Shown: positions 47,752 to 55,492 of the stretch, one piece after another
Numbering within the stretch: the stretch's first letter is position 1
Layout of the letters: each line of letters opens with the position of its first letter
NCBI GenBank assembly: GCA_947627215.1
Contig: CANQVD010000013.1
Location: forward strand, 1-64,000
Direction of reading: 5' to 3'
DNA: 64,000 nucleotides
Origin: an uncultured Eisenbergiella sp.
GTDB taxonomy: Bacteria > Bacillota > Clostridia > Lachnospirales > Lachnospiraceae
Made by a program: the position numbers and the translations under genes
Notes under the pieces: model-generated
What the model was told of the DNA's origin: nothing
Seen by the model: the letters and a program-made list of their open reading frames with translations, nothing else
Databases searched by the model: none

Positions 47752-49176
47752 ATGCGGATTCTGGATTTGCTGCGGATGAGCTCCGGCAGTCTTTTCAAAA
47801 GAAAATTCAGGACGGTTCTGACGGTGCTGGGCGTGATGATCGGCACGGCGTCCATCGTGGTCATGGTTTCGCTGGGACTGGGTCTGAACCGCGCTTCCAT
47901 GGCGGAGATCGAGCGCTACGGCGGGCTGACGACGGTCACGGTCCGGGAGGGCAGGGGCGGTTCCTCAGGCTCGTCGGTGATGTACGGCGTCGCGGGTTCC
48001 GTTTCCGTCATCGGCGGTTCCGGCTCTTCCTCTTCCACGGAAGAGGTGAAGCGCCTGGACGATGAGGCGCTGGAGGTGCTTTCCGGCCTGGAGCATGTGG
48101 AGAGCGTTTCCCCTTCTCTGCGTCTGTCCGCGATGGCGAAATACGGGTCCTACGAGTGCTATCTGGATATTGAGGGCACGACGCCGGAAGGATTGGCGAA
48201 CAAGAACATTCAGATCGGGGATGGGCATCTGCCGGAGAATCCCTCTGAGCTGGAATTTTTCTACGGCAATATGGTGGCCGCGGATTTTTACAATCCCAAG
48301 ACCTATGACTATCCCTATTATTCCAACCGCGAAATGGTCGTGGATTTCATGAAGGACACCGTGTTTATCATCTTCGATACGGACGCGTACTGGAGCAGCC
48401 AGAACAGTCAGAATGTGCCCGGTCAGGACGGCGGGAGCGCCGTGCAGCCGCCGAAAAAATACATCATTCCCACCGCCGGCGTGGAAAAGCCCAACGGGGA
48501 GAATGAATGGAGCAACAACGGCTATACGGTTTTCTGCAACCTGGAAGCGCTGGAAACCACGCTGAAGCGCGTATTCCGCAATAAGGTCATCCCGGGGCAG
48601 CCCACTACCTCCACCGGGAAGCCCTATAAGGATATCTACTATTCCTGGATCGATGTGAATGTGGACGATATCGAAAATGTGCTGGTGGTACAGGAGCAGA
48701 TTCAGGCTCTGGGCTACAGCGCCAGCAGCAACATCGAGTGGATCGAATCCACCAGGCAGCAGTACGCCAACGTGCAGGCCATGCTGGGAGGCATCGGCGC
48801 GGTGGCGCTTCTCGTCGCGGCCATCGGCATCACCAATACGATGATGATGTCCATCTACGAGCGGACGAAGGAGATCGGCGTCATGAAGGTGCTGGGCTGT
48901 GACATGCGCAGCATCCAGGCCCTGTTCCTGATCGAGGCGGCCTATATCGGACTCATCGGCGGACTGGTGGGGCTGGGGGCCAGCTACGGCATATCCGCCA
49001 TCATCAACCGCGCGGTGGCGGCCAGCGGCAATATGATGGAGGGGCTGTCCTATATTCCGCCGTGGCTCGCGATGGCTTCGGTCGTTTTCGCCGTGATCAT
49101 CGGCATGGTGGCGGGGTTCTTCCCCTCCAGAAGGGCGATGAAGCTGAGCCCTCTTGCCGCGATCCGGAACGAGTAG
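47752..49176 (+). CDS. MacB-like ABC transporter permease
   Basis: FtsX/MacB-type permease of 474 residues: one N-terminal membrane helix (about 20-45), a large extracellular MacB_PCD domain (about 50-350) with a Ser/Gly-rich segment near the start, and three C-terminal helices (about 350-460). It ends in SRRAMKLSPLAAIR, typical of the family. The start at 47752 is preferred because GGAG lies upstream and the product begins like MacB permeases; an ATG at 47722 has no ribosome-binding site. It completes a three-gene ABC system ended by a strong terminator. Confidence 0.9.
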   Translation: MRILDLLRMSSGSLFKRKFRTVLTVLGVMIGTASIVVMVSLGLGLNRASMAEIERYGGLTTVTVREGRGGSSGSSVMYGVAGSVSVIGGSGSSSSTEEVKRLDDEALEVLSGLEHVESVSPSLRLSAMAKYGSYECYLDIEGTTPEGLANKNIQIGDGHLPENPSELEFFYGNMVAADFYNPKTYDYPYYSNREMVVDFMKDTVFIIFDTDAYWSSQNSQNVPGQDGGSAVQPPKKYIIPTAGVEKPNGENEWSNNGYTVFCNLEALETTLKRVFRNKVIPGQPTTSTGKPYKDIYYSWIDVNVDDIENVLVVQEQIQALGYSASSNIEWIESTRQQYANVQAMLGGIGAVALLVAAIGITNTMMMSIYERTKEIGVMKVLGCDMRSIQALFLIEAAYIGLIGGLVGLGASYGISAIINRAVAASGNMMEGLSYIPPWLAMASVVFAVIIGMVAGFFPSRRAMKLSPLAAIRNE

Positions 49177-49201
49177 ACCATGGCTGCAGCGGATTTTTCT
49201 G

Positions 49202-49256
49202 TTCCTTTTCACAGCTTCCCGGCTGTATCGGGGATCTGTGAAAAGGAATTTTTTTT
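49202..49256 (+). terminator. strong terminator of the ABC operon
   Basis: A perfect 13-bp stem (TTCCTTTTCACAG / CTGTGAAAAGGAA) is followed by eight T. Confidence 0.95.
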
Positions 49257-49421
49257 GGACGGCTTCTGAGAGAACTGTCGATTTACAGAGCGATAATTAA
49301 CATTATTATATAACAGAAAATACGAATTGTCAGATAATTCAAATAATAATAGCTTATTTACACAAAAATACGAAATGAGTTTGTATAAAACAGACAAATT
49401 ATATTTTTTGAAAAAATTGTA

Positions 49422-49450
49422 TTGACAAAACGGGAGCCTCTGTATATAAT
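49422..49450 (+). promoter_or_regulatory. consensus-perfect vegetative promoter of a non-coding RNA
   Basis: TTGACA (49422-49427), exactly 17 bases, TATAAT (49445-49450), with about 160 bases of very AT-rich DNA upstream that could serve as an UP element. It does not lead to a long protein gene before a terminator. Confidence 0.92.
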
Positions 49451-49693
49451 AAGACCATAAACAAGAGAGATGCAGAACTCGAACAGAAAGGGAGTGGTTC
49501 CGCCGAGAACAGAAAGCGAAGACCCTTTCTTCCCCGAGAGGGCGCAAGACATTGACAACTTCATAGAGATGCTTTAAAGGGAATGAGAGCATTCCGGATA
49601 CTTTAAAGCGAACATATGCTGAGACTATTTTATCGAGTACACACCATGAAGTGGCGCAGGAGAGAAGATGTTTTCGGACGGCAGGGAGACACG

Positions 49694-49768
49694 ATGGAAC
49701 GGATCGCCGCCGGGGGATGTCAGAACCCGTCACAGTACGCAGGGTACGGTCAAAGGATGGAAAGATAG
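49694..49768 (+). CDS. possible 24-residue peptide inside the non-coding RNA
   Basis: ATG after AGGGAG (6-base spacing) opens a 24-codon frame that ends in TAG. Its codons (TCA, GCA, CAA, AGA) are unlike the GC-rich usage of neighbouring genes, and the peptide is hydrophilic, so it may be fortuitous. A second five-codon frame (TTG at 49791) follows a perfect AAGGAGGT and ends at the terminator arm. Confidence 0.25.
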   Translation: MERIAAGGCQNPSQYAGYGQRMER

Positions 49769-49807
49769 AAGGAAAAGGAGGTAAAGACCGTTGGACAACA
49801 TAGCATA

Positions 49808-49852
49808 AAGCGGGTATCAATCGAAAAAGAGGATTGATACCCGCTTCTTTTT
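49808..49852 (+). terminator. terminator of the non-coding RNA
   Basis: A perfect 15-bp stem (AAGCGGGTATCAATC / GATTGATACCCGCTT) with a 9-nt loop is followed by CTTTTT. Confidence 0.95.
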
Positions 49853-49915
49853 GTGTTACTCTATATTTGTTGATTTGCAGACCGCACAAAAAGAATAACG
49901 GGGAAAACACGGATC

Positions 49916-51265
49916 ATGTCGGACAGAGAAAACCGGAGAGAAGTCAGGAGAAAGAGAAGAATACGCAATCAGGCCGTTTCCTATGCGGTGACGGCGGTGT
50001 TTCTGGCCGCCGTGTTCGCGGGCTGTTTTATGGGGATCCGCGCGGCGGCGGGGATGATCGCGGAGCACAGGCAGGAGCGGGAGGCCACCCGGCAGGCGCT
50101 GATCGAGTCGTCGATGGCGGCGGAGTCCGCGGAGGTGGAATCCGCGGTGGCACAGCTTCTGGACGAGATGGAATCCCAGACCCAGACGGAGACGGAATCG
50201 GAATATACCCAGGAGGACGCGTTGGAGGAGATGGTGGCGGACAGCATCAATTCCATGACGCTGGAGCAGAAGGTCGCGGGACTTTTTTTCGTGACGCCGG
50301 AGCAGATCACGGGCGTTTCCCAGGCGGTGCAGGCCGGAGAAGGCACGCGGGAGGCGCTGGCCAAATATCCGGTGGGCGGGCTGATCTATTTTGCGCAGAA
50401 TATCCAGTCGGAGGAGCAGCTTACGGAGATGCTCTCCAATACGGTGTCCTACAGCGCCTTCCCGCTTTTCCTGGGCGTGGATGAGGAGGGCGGCAGCGTG
50501 GCCAGGGTGGCAAAGGCGCTGAAGCTGGACAATGTGGGCGATATGGCGGATATCGGGGCCACGGGCGATCCGCAGGCGGCCTATGACGCGGCGCAGACGA
50601 TCGGGACATATCTGTCCTCCTACGGCTTCAACGTGGATTTCGCGCCGGTGGCGGACGTGCTGACGAATCCGGACAATACCGTGATCGGGAAAAGAGCGTT
50701 TTCTTCCGACGCGCAGACGGCGGCGGACATGGTTTCCAGCGCGGTACAGGGCCTGCAGGACACGGGCGTGAGCGCCTGCATGAAGCATTTTCCGGGACAC
50801 GGCGATACGTCGGCGGATTCTCACGAGGGCCTGGCGGAGACAGAACGGACGAAGGAGCAGATGCAGGAGACGGAATTCCTTCCCTTCCAGGCGGGGATCG
50901 GGGCTGGTTGCGATATGATCATGGTCGGACACATCACGGCGCCGGAGCTGACCGGCGGGAACAGCATTCCGGCCAGCCTTTCCGAGGATATCATCACCGG
51001 GATCCTGCGCGGCGAACTGGGCTATGACGGGATCGTCATTACGGACGCCATGAGCATGGCGGCGGTGACGGAGTACTATGAGTCGGACGTGGCGGCGATC
51101 ACGGCCCTGAAGGCGGGCGCGGACATGGTGCTGATGCCGGAGGACTTTGAACAGGCCTACGAGGGCGTTCTCCGGGCGGTGCAGGACGGCACCATCAGCG
51201 AGGAGCGCGTCAACGATTCCCTGGCGCGGATCTATCGGGTGAAGCTGCGCGGGAGCGTGGAGTGA
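49916..51265 (+). CDS. glycoside hydrolase family 3 protein, NagZ-like beta-N-acetylhexosaminidase
   Basis: Membrane-anchored GH3 enzyme of 449 residues: cytoplasmic basic start, one membrane segment (about 23-45), an acidic/Gln-rich spacer and the catalytic domain (about 105-449). It shows the NagZ-type loop KHFPGHGDTSADSHEGL with its His/Asp general acid and the nucleophile Asp in IVITDAMSM. Likely role: removal of N-acetylglucosamine from muropeptides or other glycans on the outer face of the membrane. The ribosome-binding site (GGGGAAA) is weak. Confidence 0.88.
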   Translation: MSDRENRREVRRKRRIRNQAVSYAVTAVFLAAVFAGCFMGIRAAAGMIAEHRQEREATRQALIESSMAAESAEVESAVAQLLDEMESQTQTETESEYTQEDALEEMVADSINSMTLEQKVAGLFFVTPEQITGVSQAVQAGEGTREALAKYPVGGLIYFAQNIQSEEQLTEMLSNTVSYSAFPLFLGVDEEGGSVARVAKALKLDNVGDMADIGATGDPQAAYDAAQTIGTYLSSYGFNVDFAPVADVLTNPDNTVIGKRAFSSDAQTAADMVSSAVQGLQDTGVSACMKHFPGHGDTSADSHEGLAETERTKEQMQETEFLPFQAGIGAGCDMIMVGHITAPELTGGNSIPASLSEDIITGILRGELGYDGIVITDAMSMAAVTEYYESDVAAITALKAGADMVLMPEDFEQAYEGVLRAVQDGTISEERVNDSLARIYRVKLRGSVE

Positions 51266-51317
51266 GACGTCCCGTGAAAGAGAACCGGCAGGCGGCGGTT
51301 CTCCCTGTGCCGGAATT

Positions 51318-51363
51318 TCATATGCCGGAAATTTCAAAATTCATATGCCGGAAATTTCAAAAT
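51318..51363 (+). repeat. 23-bp tandem duplication upstream of the tRNA genes
   Basis: TCATATGCCGGAAATTTCAAAAT occurs twice head to tail (the unit is 23 bases; it begins TCATATGCCGG and ends TTTCAAAAT). A third partial copy (TGCCGGAATTTCA) precedes it. It lies between the GH3 stop and the tRNA promoter; no function is visible. Confidence 0.9.
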
Positions 51364-51369
51364 TTAAGG

Positions 51370-51398
51370 TTGACATTCATTTCATTAGATGATAATAT
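51370..51398 (+). promoter_or_regulatory. tRNA promoter
   Basis: TTGACA (51370-51375), 17 bases, TAATAT (51393-51398), 28 bases before the first tRNA. Confidence 0.75.
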
Positions 51399-51426
51399 AA
51401 CTTTTGCAGCGGTGGACCGCTGCTGC

Positions 51427-51510
51427 GCGGAAGTGTCGGAACTGGCAGACGAGCAAGACTAAGGATCTTGTGATGGTTACATCGTGTGGGTTCAAGTCCC
51501 ATCTTCCGCA
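51427..51510 (+). tRNA. tRNA-Leu (anticodon AAG)
   Basis: An 84-nt class II tRNA. The acceptor GCGGAAG pairs with CTTCCGC plus discriminator A; the anticodon stem-loop CAAGA-CTAAGGA-TCTTG reads AAG; it has a long variable arm and the T-loop GGTTCAAGTCC. CCA is not encoded. Confidence 0.95.
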
Positions 51511-51535
51511 GTCAGTTGCATATTTTATGGATGAT

Positions 51536-51619
51536 GCAGGAATGGCGGAATTGGCAGACGCGTACGGTTCAGGTCCGTATGGTAGCAATACCATGAGAGT
51601 TCAAGTCTCTTTTCCTGCA
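51536..51619 (+). tRNA. tRNA-Leu (anticodon CAG)
   Basis: An 84-nt class II tRNA. The acceptor GCAGGAA pairs with TTCCTGC plus A; the anticodon loop TTCAGGT gives CAG; it has a long variable arm and T-loop AGTTCAAGTCT. CCA is not encoded. It shares a transcript with the tRNA-Leu(AAG) 25 bases upstream. Confidence 0.95.
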
Positions 51620-51624
51620 CGGGG

Positions 51625-51660
51625 AAAGGCACTTCGATGAGAAATTCGGAGTGCCCTTTT
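51625..51660 (+). terminator. tRNA operon terminator
   Basis: GGCACTTCG pairs with CGGAGTGCC (one G-U pair), followed by CTTTT. Confidence 0.75.
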
Positions 51661-51719
51661 CAGCGTTAGCATATCTTTTCCGGAAGCGGATACCGCGCAT
51701 GCGGGGGCAGGAGGCGTAT

Positions 51720-52352
51720 ATGGGAGAAATAACCGAAAGAGAACAGTTGATCTTTGACATCGCATCGGCGGAATGGGAGTTGTTCCAGCAGGTGGAAAAT
51801 ACCGGGGGACGCGCGTCCTGTCAGGATGACCCGGACACCTTCTTCAAAATGCGGATGAGCCAGTGGATGGTCTATTCGGATGAGGTGCTGCAGAGCTACT
51901 GGGAGGATCTGTCGCGGGCGGCGGCGGAGGGCCGCAACCCGGTCTTTGAGAAATACGGCTATATGATGGAGACCACTTATCCGGAGGAGTATGCGCAGAT
52001 CCGGGAGCATCTTCCCGCGGCCTCTCCGGAAAAGCTGGAGCTGATCGAAAAGCTGGCAAAGGTCCATCTGGAATGGGATGCCTGGATGCTGGAGCACTAT
52101 CCGAATATCCGGCAAAACGGGCGGACGATGACGGCGCAGGAGGACAGCGTGCCGGAGGGGACCTCCTCGGAGAGTTACCTGCGGGGGGAGCTGATGACCT
52201 GTTCGGAGAAGACGCTGCGCCTGATGTGGGAGCAGACGGAGACCGTGTACAACAGCGGCGGGAACCTGCTTCGGCAGATCATCGGGAATGAAACCGCCTT
52301 TTACGGCTACCGGAGCCTGGAGGAGGCGGAAGCGGCCCACGCGAACACGTAA
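51720..52352 (+). CDS. DUF4125 family protein
   Basis: A soluble 210-residue protein rich in Glu, Trp and Tyr, matching the DUF4125 family of Clostridia in its start (REQLIFDIASAEWELFQ) and NTGGRASCQDDPDTFFKMR. AGGAGG lies upstream of ATG 51720. Function unknown. It converges with a DUF6320 gene 9 bases away. Confidence 0.8.
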   Translation: MGEITEREQLIFDIASAEWELFQQVENTGGRASCQDDPDTFFKMRMSQWMVYSDEVLQSYWEDLSRAAAEGRNPVFEKYGYMMETTYPEEYAQIREHLPAASPEKLELIEKLAKVHLEWDAWMLEHYPNIRQNGRTMTAQEDSVPEGTSSESYLRGELMTCSEKTLRLMWEQTETVYNSGGNLLRQIIGNETAFYGYRSLEEAEAAHANT

Positions 52353-52361
52353 AAGAAAACC

Positions 52362-53066
52362 CTAAAAATGCAGCCGTTTGCGCACCTCGTCGCGCAGCGG
52401 CGTCAGGGTCAGGATCGTGACCAGCGCGACGGCGATGACCGTGCAGATGGCCAGGACGATGGCCGACCAGGTGAGGCGCAGGGGGAGATACAGAAAGCGC
52501 CGGATGAGCAGCTCGATGCCGATGCAGAGGGCGGCTAGCTCCAGCGAGGCGTAGAGCGCCACCATCAGAAAGGCCGAGGAAATCCCGCGCACCAGAAGGG
52601 CGAAGGAGATCGCCAGCGCCGTGAGAAGGGCGGTGAGCGGCAGCGCCAGCCGGAAGAACCATTCCTGTCCGGCTGTGTTGAAGCTGATCAGATACTGATA
52701 GAGCGCGGCCGCCAGCCCGTCGCAGAGCAGACAGCCGTAGATGGGGATGCGGGTGTTCAGCACCGCCGGAAACGCCAGCACCCAGATGAGGAGACAGGCC
52801 CCGATGACGTAGAGGGACCAGGCGCTCCGGGAAAAGACCAGAAGATTCAGCAGGCCGCAGACGGCGGCGGAGGAGATCAGCACGACGAGGAGCAGGATGG
52901 CCAGATCCCGGCGTTTGACCACTTCCACCTGCCCCTTTTCCGCGGGAAAGGGAGAGGGCGGTGTCAGGGCGTGAAATTCGTTCGGATTTAAAACGGGGGT
53001 ATCGCACAGCGGACAGCGCTTCAGGGAAGCGTCCAGCTTCACCCCGCAGTTCACACAGTAGGACAT
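52362..53066 (-). CDS. DUF6320 family membrane protein with zinc ribbon
   Basis: A 234-residue protein with an N-terminal zinc ribbon (Cys4, Cys7, Cys18, Cys21: YCVNCG and RCPLCD) and six or so hydrophobic segments (about 55-220). This architecture fits DUF6320, often found next to acyltransferase-like proteins as here. It follows that gene by 40 bases on the minus strand. Function unknown; a helper of the acyltransferase is a reasonable guess. Confidence 0.8.
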   Translation of the reverse strand: MSYCVNCGVKLDASLKRCPLCDTPVLNPNEFHALTPPSPFPAEKGQVEVVKRRDLAILLLVVLISSAAVCGLLNLLVFSRSAWSLYVIGACLLIWVLAFPAVLNTRIPIYGCLLCDGLAAALYQYLISFNTAGQEWFFRLALPLTALLTALAISFALLVRGISSAFLMVALYASLELAALCIGIELLIRRFLYLPLRLTWSAIVLAICTVIAVALVTILTLTPLRDEVRKRLHF

Positions 53067-53106
53067 AAGAGCCTCCTTTTTGGCCGTTCAGGCCTGGCGG
53101 CCGTTC

Positions 53107-54396
53107 TCAGGAACGGTTGCTTTCAATGGTGACATGGATGCCGTCCTCTGTCAGGCGGCGGAAAAAGCGCCGCTCCACATCGGCTTCCCGAATGCAGCTC
53201 GCGAAGTTTACCGTCAGGATATCTTCATAGCTTATGATCGCGCAGTTGGTCCGTCTGGAATAGGGGATCCCCATGTAGATGTCGAAGCGCTCCAGCCATG
53301 GCTTCATCTCCTCCGGCACCCGGAGGGCGCCCATGTTGGTGAGTCCGGCGGAGGAGTTGCGGTCCTGTACCCGGGAATAGAAGAGCCGCACAAAAAAGTC
53401 CTTGATGAAAAGCGGGACCACCCGGATCAGAGGGTTGCGTTTGGTGGAGGCGTTGGTGGTGATATCGCCCCGCAGAAATTTTTCGTTGATGTAATAGCGC
53501 ATGTAGTTGTGCACATGGGAGACCACTTCCTCGAAGCGGTAGGTTCCCAGCCGGGGATCGACGGAAGGGTAGACCATGGTGATGAAGTTGCGCAGCGTTT
53601 TCGAGGGAAAAAAACGGCGCAGGTTCACGGGCATGGCGATGCGCACGGGGCGCAGGCGCAGGTGCGGCTCCTCCTCCTGCTTCTGCATGAGGGAAAAAAG
53701 CAGCACCGCGTTCAGATATTCGGTGATGGAAGCGCGGTATTTTTTCGCGGCGGCGGACACCTCTCTGACGGAGAGAATGCCGTCGATGACGTTGAAGGTG
53801 TGAAACGGCTCCCGGCTTCCCCGGACCCGATAGGTTTTCTGCGCGGGACGCCGGGGACAGAACCGGGCGTCGGCATAGCGCATGTAGGCGTCCTCCAGCT
53901 CCTCCGGATCCGGCGCTTCGTCGATGTCCTTGACGAAATACCGGTTGGAGACCGGATGCCCCAGCAGGCGCAGGTAGACGGCCGTGACGGTCTGGAGCAG
54001 ATACATGGCTCCGGTGCCGTCGCCCAGGCTGTGGTGCGCTTCCAGGGAGATCCGCCTGCCATAATAATAAAACCGGATCAGATAGCGGTCCCTGCTGCGA
54101 AAGGACATGGGCATGCAGAAATTGCGCACATCCGGGCGCACGAAGGGGCCGGGCCGGTCATTGGGCTCCAGGTAGCGCCAGAACAGGCCCCGGCGCATGG
54201 ATACTTTATAGGTAGGAAAGCGTTTCAGGGACAGGTCCACGGCGCGCTGCAAAACCTCCGGCCGCACCTCCTGCGTCAGCAGGACGGAAAGCCGGTAGAC
54301 GGAGGAAAAATCCCTGCGCTGCAGCGTCGGATAGACGATGGCGGAGAGGTCCAGCCGGTACCAGGTTCGGAAGGGTGTCTTTTTTGTCGTTGGCAT
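53107..54396 (-). CDS. condensation-domain-like acyltransferase
   Basis: A 429-residue protein of the chloramphenicol acetyltransferase/condensation superfamily. The catalytic HHxxxDG motif is present as HHSLGDG (about 120-126), with a later NFASC-type segment near the C terminus. Related proteins are annotated as alcohol acetyltransferases. Together with the DUF6320 gene and the divergent HSL-type hydrolase gene it may build and break an ester-linked lipid or surface group; that link is inference. Confidence 0.8.
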   Translation of the reverse strand: MPTTKKTPFRTWYRLDLSAIVYPTLQRRDFSSVYRLSVLLTQEVRPEVLQRAVDLSLKRFPTYKVSMRRGLFWRYLEPNDRPGPFVRPDVRNFCMPMSFRSRDRYLIRFYYYGRRISLEAHHSLGDGTGAMYLLQTVTAVYLRLLGHPVSNRYFVKDIDEAPDPEELEDAYMRYADARFCPRRPAQKTYRVRGSREPFHTFNVIDGILSVREVSAAAKKYRASITEYLNAVLLFSLMQKQEEEPHLRLRPVRIAMPVNLRRFFPSKTLRNFITMVYPSVDPRLGTYRFEEVVSHVHNYMRYYINEKFLRGDITTNASTKRNPLIRVVPLFIKDFFVRLFYSRVQDRNSSAGLTNMGALRVPEEMKPWLERFDIYMGIPYSRRTNCAIISYEDILTVNFASCIREADVERRFFRRLTEDGIHVTIESNRS

Positions 54397-54464
54397 TCTG
54401 CGGTCATCCTCAGGTCAGTGTCAAAAGCCGTGCGCGGGCACGGCGTAGCTGCCGTTTTTCTCAG

Positions 54465-54492
54465 TATACACATTTTTTTCCGGAAAAACAAC
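54465..54492 (-). promoter_or_regulatory. promoter of the acyltransferase gene
   Basis: Minus-strand TTGTTT (54487-54492), 16 bases, TATACT (54465-54470) in the gap to the divergent hydrolase gene. Confidence 0.5.
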
Positions 54493-54583
54493 AGGGAATC
54501 GCCGTGCCGTTCTTTACGCCCTGCGGATTTTGTGATAGTATTATCATGAGTTTGTATGGAGTTAAGGACGGCGGGAGGCTTTC

Positions 54584-55480
54584 ATGGCGCTTGGAGAGAA
54601 GCAGAATCAGAATCTGATGCACCTGATCCGCAGGGTCCACGGCCTGGTGGAACAGCCGGATATCGACAGGCACCGGCATTCGCAGGACCGGATCGGCGCG
54701 CTCCTGGGGACAGAGCGGGGCGCGGAGTACATTCCGGTGAATGTGGACGGCATGGAGTGCGAGTGGGTGCATGTGCAGCGTGCCCACATGAAAAAGTATG
54801 TCATCCTCTATTGCCATGGCGGCGGCTATTCCACGGGCAGCACGGTATATGCCCGGACGCTGACCACCAAGCTGGCGGATTCCACTTCCATGGACGTGTT
54901 CTGCTTCAACTATCGGCTGGCGCCGGAGTTTCCGTATCCGGCGGCGCTGGAGGATGCGGGAAAGGCCTGGGATCATCTGATGCACTACGGCTACGGGGCC
55001 CGCGACGTGATCCTGGCGGGGGATTCCGCGGGGGGCAATCTGGCCCTTTCGCTGGTGCATTTTTTGAAGAGAGAGAAACGGCTCCTGCCCAGAGGGCTGG
55101 TGCTGCTTTCCCCCTGGACCGATCTCACCGCGTCCGGCAAAAGCCATCAGAGCAGGGCGCAGGTGGATCCGGTGCTGAATCCGGAATATCTGGCCCGGAT
55201 GACGGATAACTATGCCGCCGGACGGGACCTGACCGACCCGCTGATCTCGCCGCTGTTCGGGGATTTTTCCGGATTTCCGCCGGTGTACATTCAGGTGGGG
55301 GACAACGAGATGCTGCTTTCGGACGCCACGATGCTGCACCGCCGTCTCATCAAGGCCAACGTTTCGGTGAAGATCGATATTTATAAGGGGATGTGGCACG
55401 TGTTCCAGATGTCCCCCTTCAAGACCGCCTATGAGGCCATGGGGAAGAACGCGGAATTCATCTACGACATCTGCAGATAA
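54584..55480 (+). CDS. alpha/beta hydrolase, hormone-sensitive-lipase type
   Basis: Esterase of 298 residues. The oxyanion-hole motif is HGGGYS, the nucleophile Ser lies in GDSAGG, the acid Asp follows in QVGDNEML and the His in MWHVFQ, the order of the HSL family (GH-S-D-H). No signal peptide, so likely cytoplasmic. GGGAGG lies before the ATG. It is divergent from the acyltransferase gene. Confidence 0.88.
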   Translation: MALGEKQNQNLMHLIRRVHGLVEQPDIDRHRHSQDRIGALLGTERGAEYIPVNVDGMECEWVHVQRAHMKKYVILYCHGGGYSTGSTVYARTLTTKLADSTSMDVFCFNYRLAPEFPYPAALEDAGKAWDHLMHYGYGARDVILAGDSAGGNLALSLVHFLKREKRLLPRGLVLLSPWTDLTASGKSHQSRAQVDPVLNPEYLARMTDNYAAGRDLTDPLISPLFGDFSGFPPVYIQVGDNEMLLSDATMLHRRLIKANVSVKIDIYKGMWHVFQMSPFKTAYEAMGKNAEFIYDICR

Positions 55481-55492
55481 AAGGAGGCTTCC

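Larger units (their letters stand above)
49457..49852 (+). ncRNA. stand-alone structured non-coding RNA of about 395 nt, family unknown
   Basis: The transcript runs from the consensus promoter to a strong terminator and holds no long reading frame. Visible structure includes GCTTTAAAG/CTTTAAAGC with an inner GAATG-agag-CATTC hairpin (49571-49609), GCG-CCCT/AGGG-CGC (49511-49537), and GTAC/GTAC near 49740. Two very short frames with good ribosome-binding sites lie near the 3' end. It is not RNase P (present at 63374), tmRNA or SRP RNA by the motifs I can check. Strong promoter strength suggests abundant RNA. Function unknown. Confidence 0.65.

Noticed and set aside
45813-47900. Minus-strand open frame of 695 codons
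   Set aside because: It is antisense to the CARDB-like gene. High GC content keeps such shadow frames open; the composition is His/Arg/Leu-rich without family signatures.
49209-49910. Minus-strand open frame of 233 codons
   Set aside because: It runs backwards through two strong + strand terminators and the perfect promoter, has no ribosome-binding site and no recognisable domain.
53080-54549. Plus-strand open frame of 489 codons
   Set aside because: Antisense to the acyltransferase gene that carries the HHxxxDG motif; covers its promoter too.
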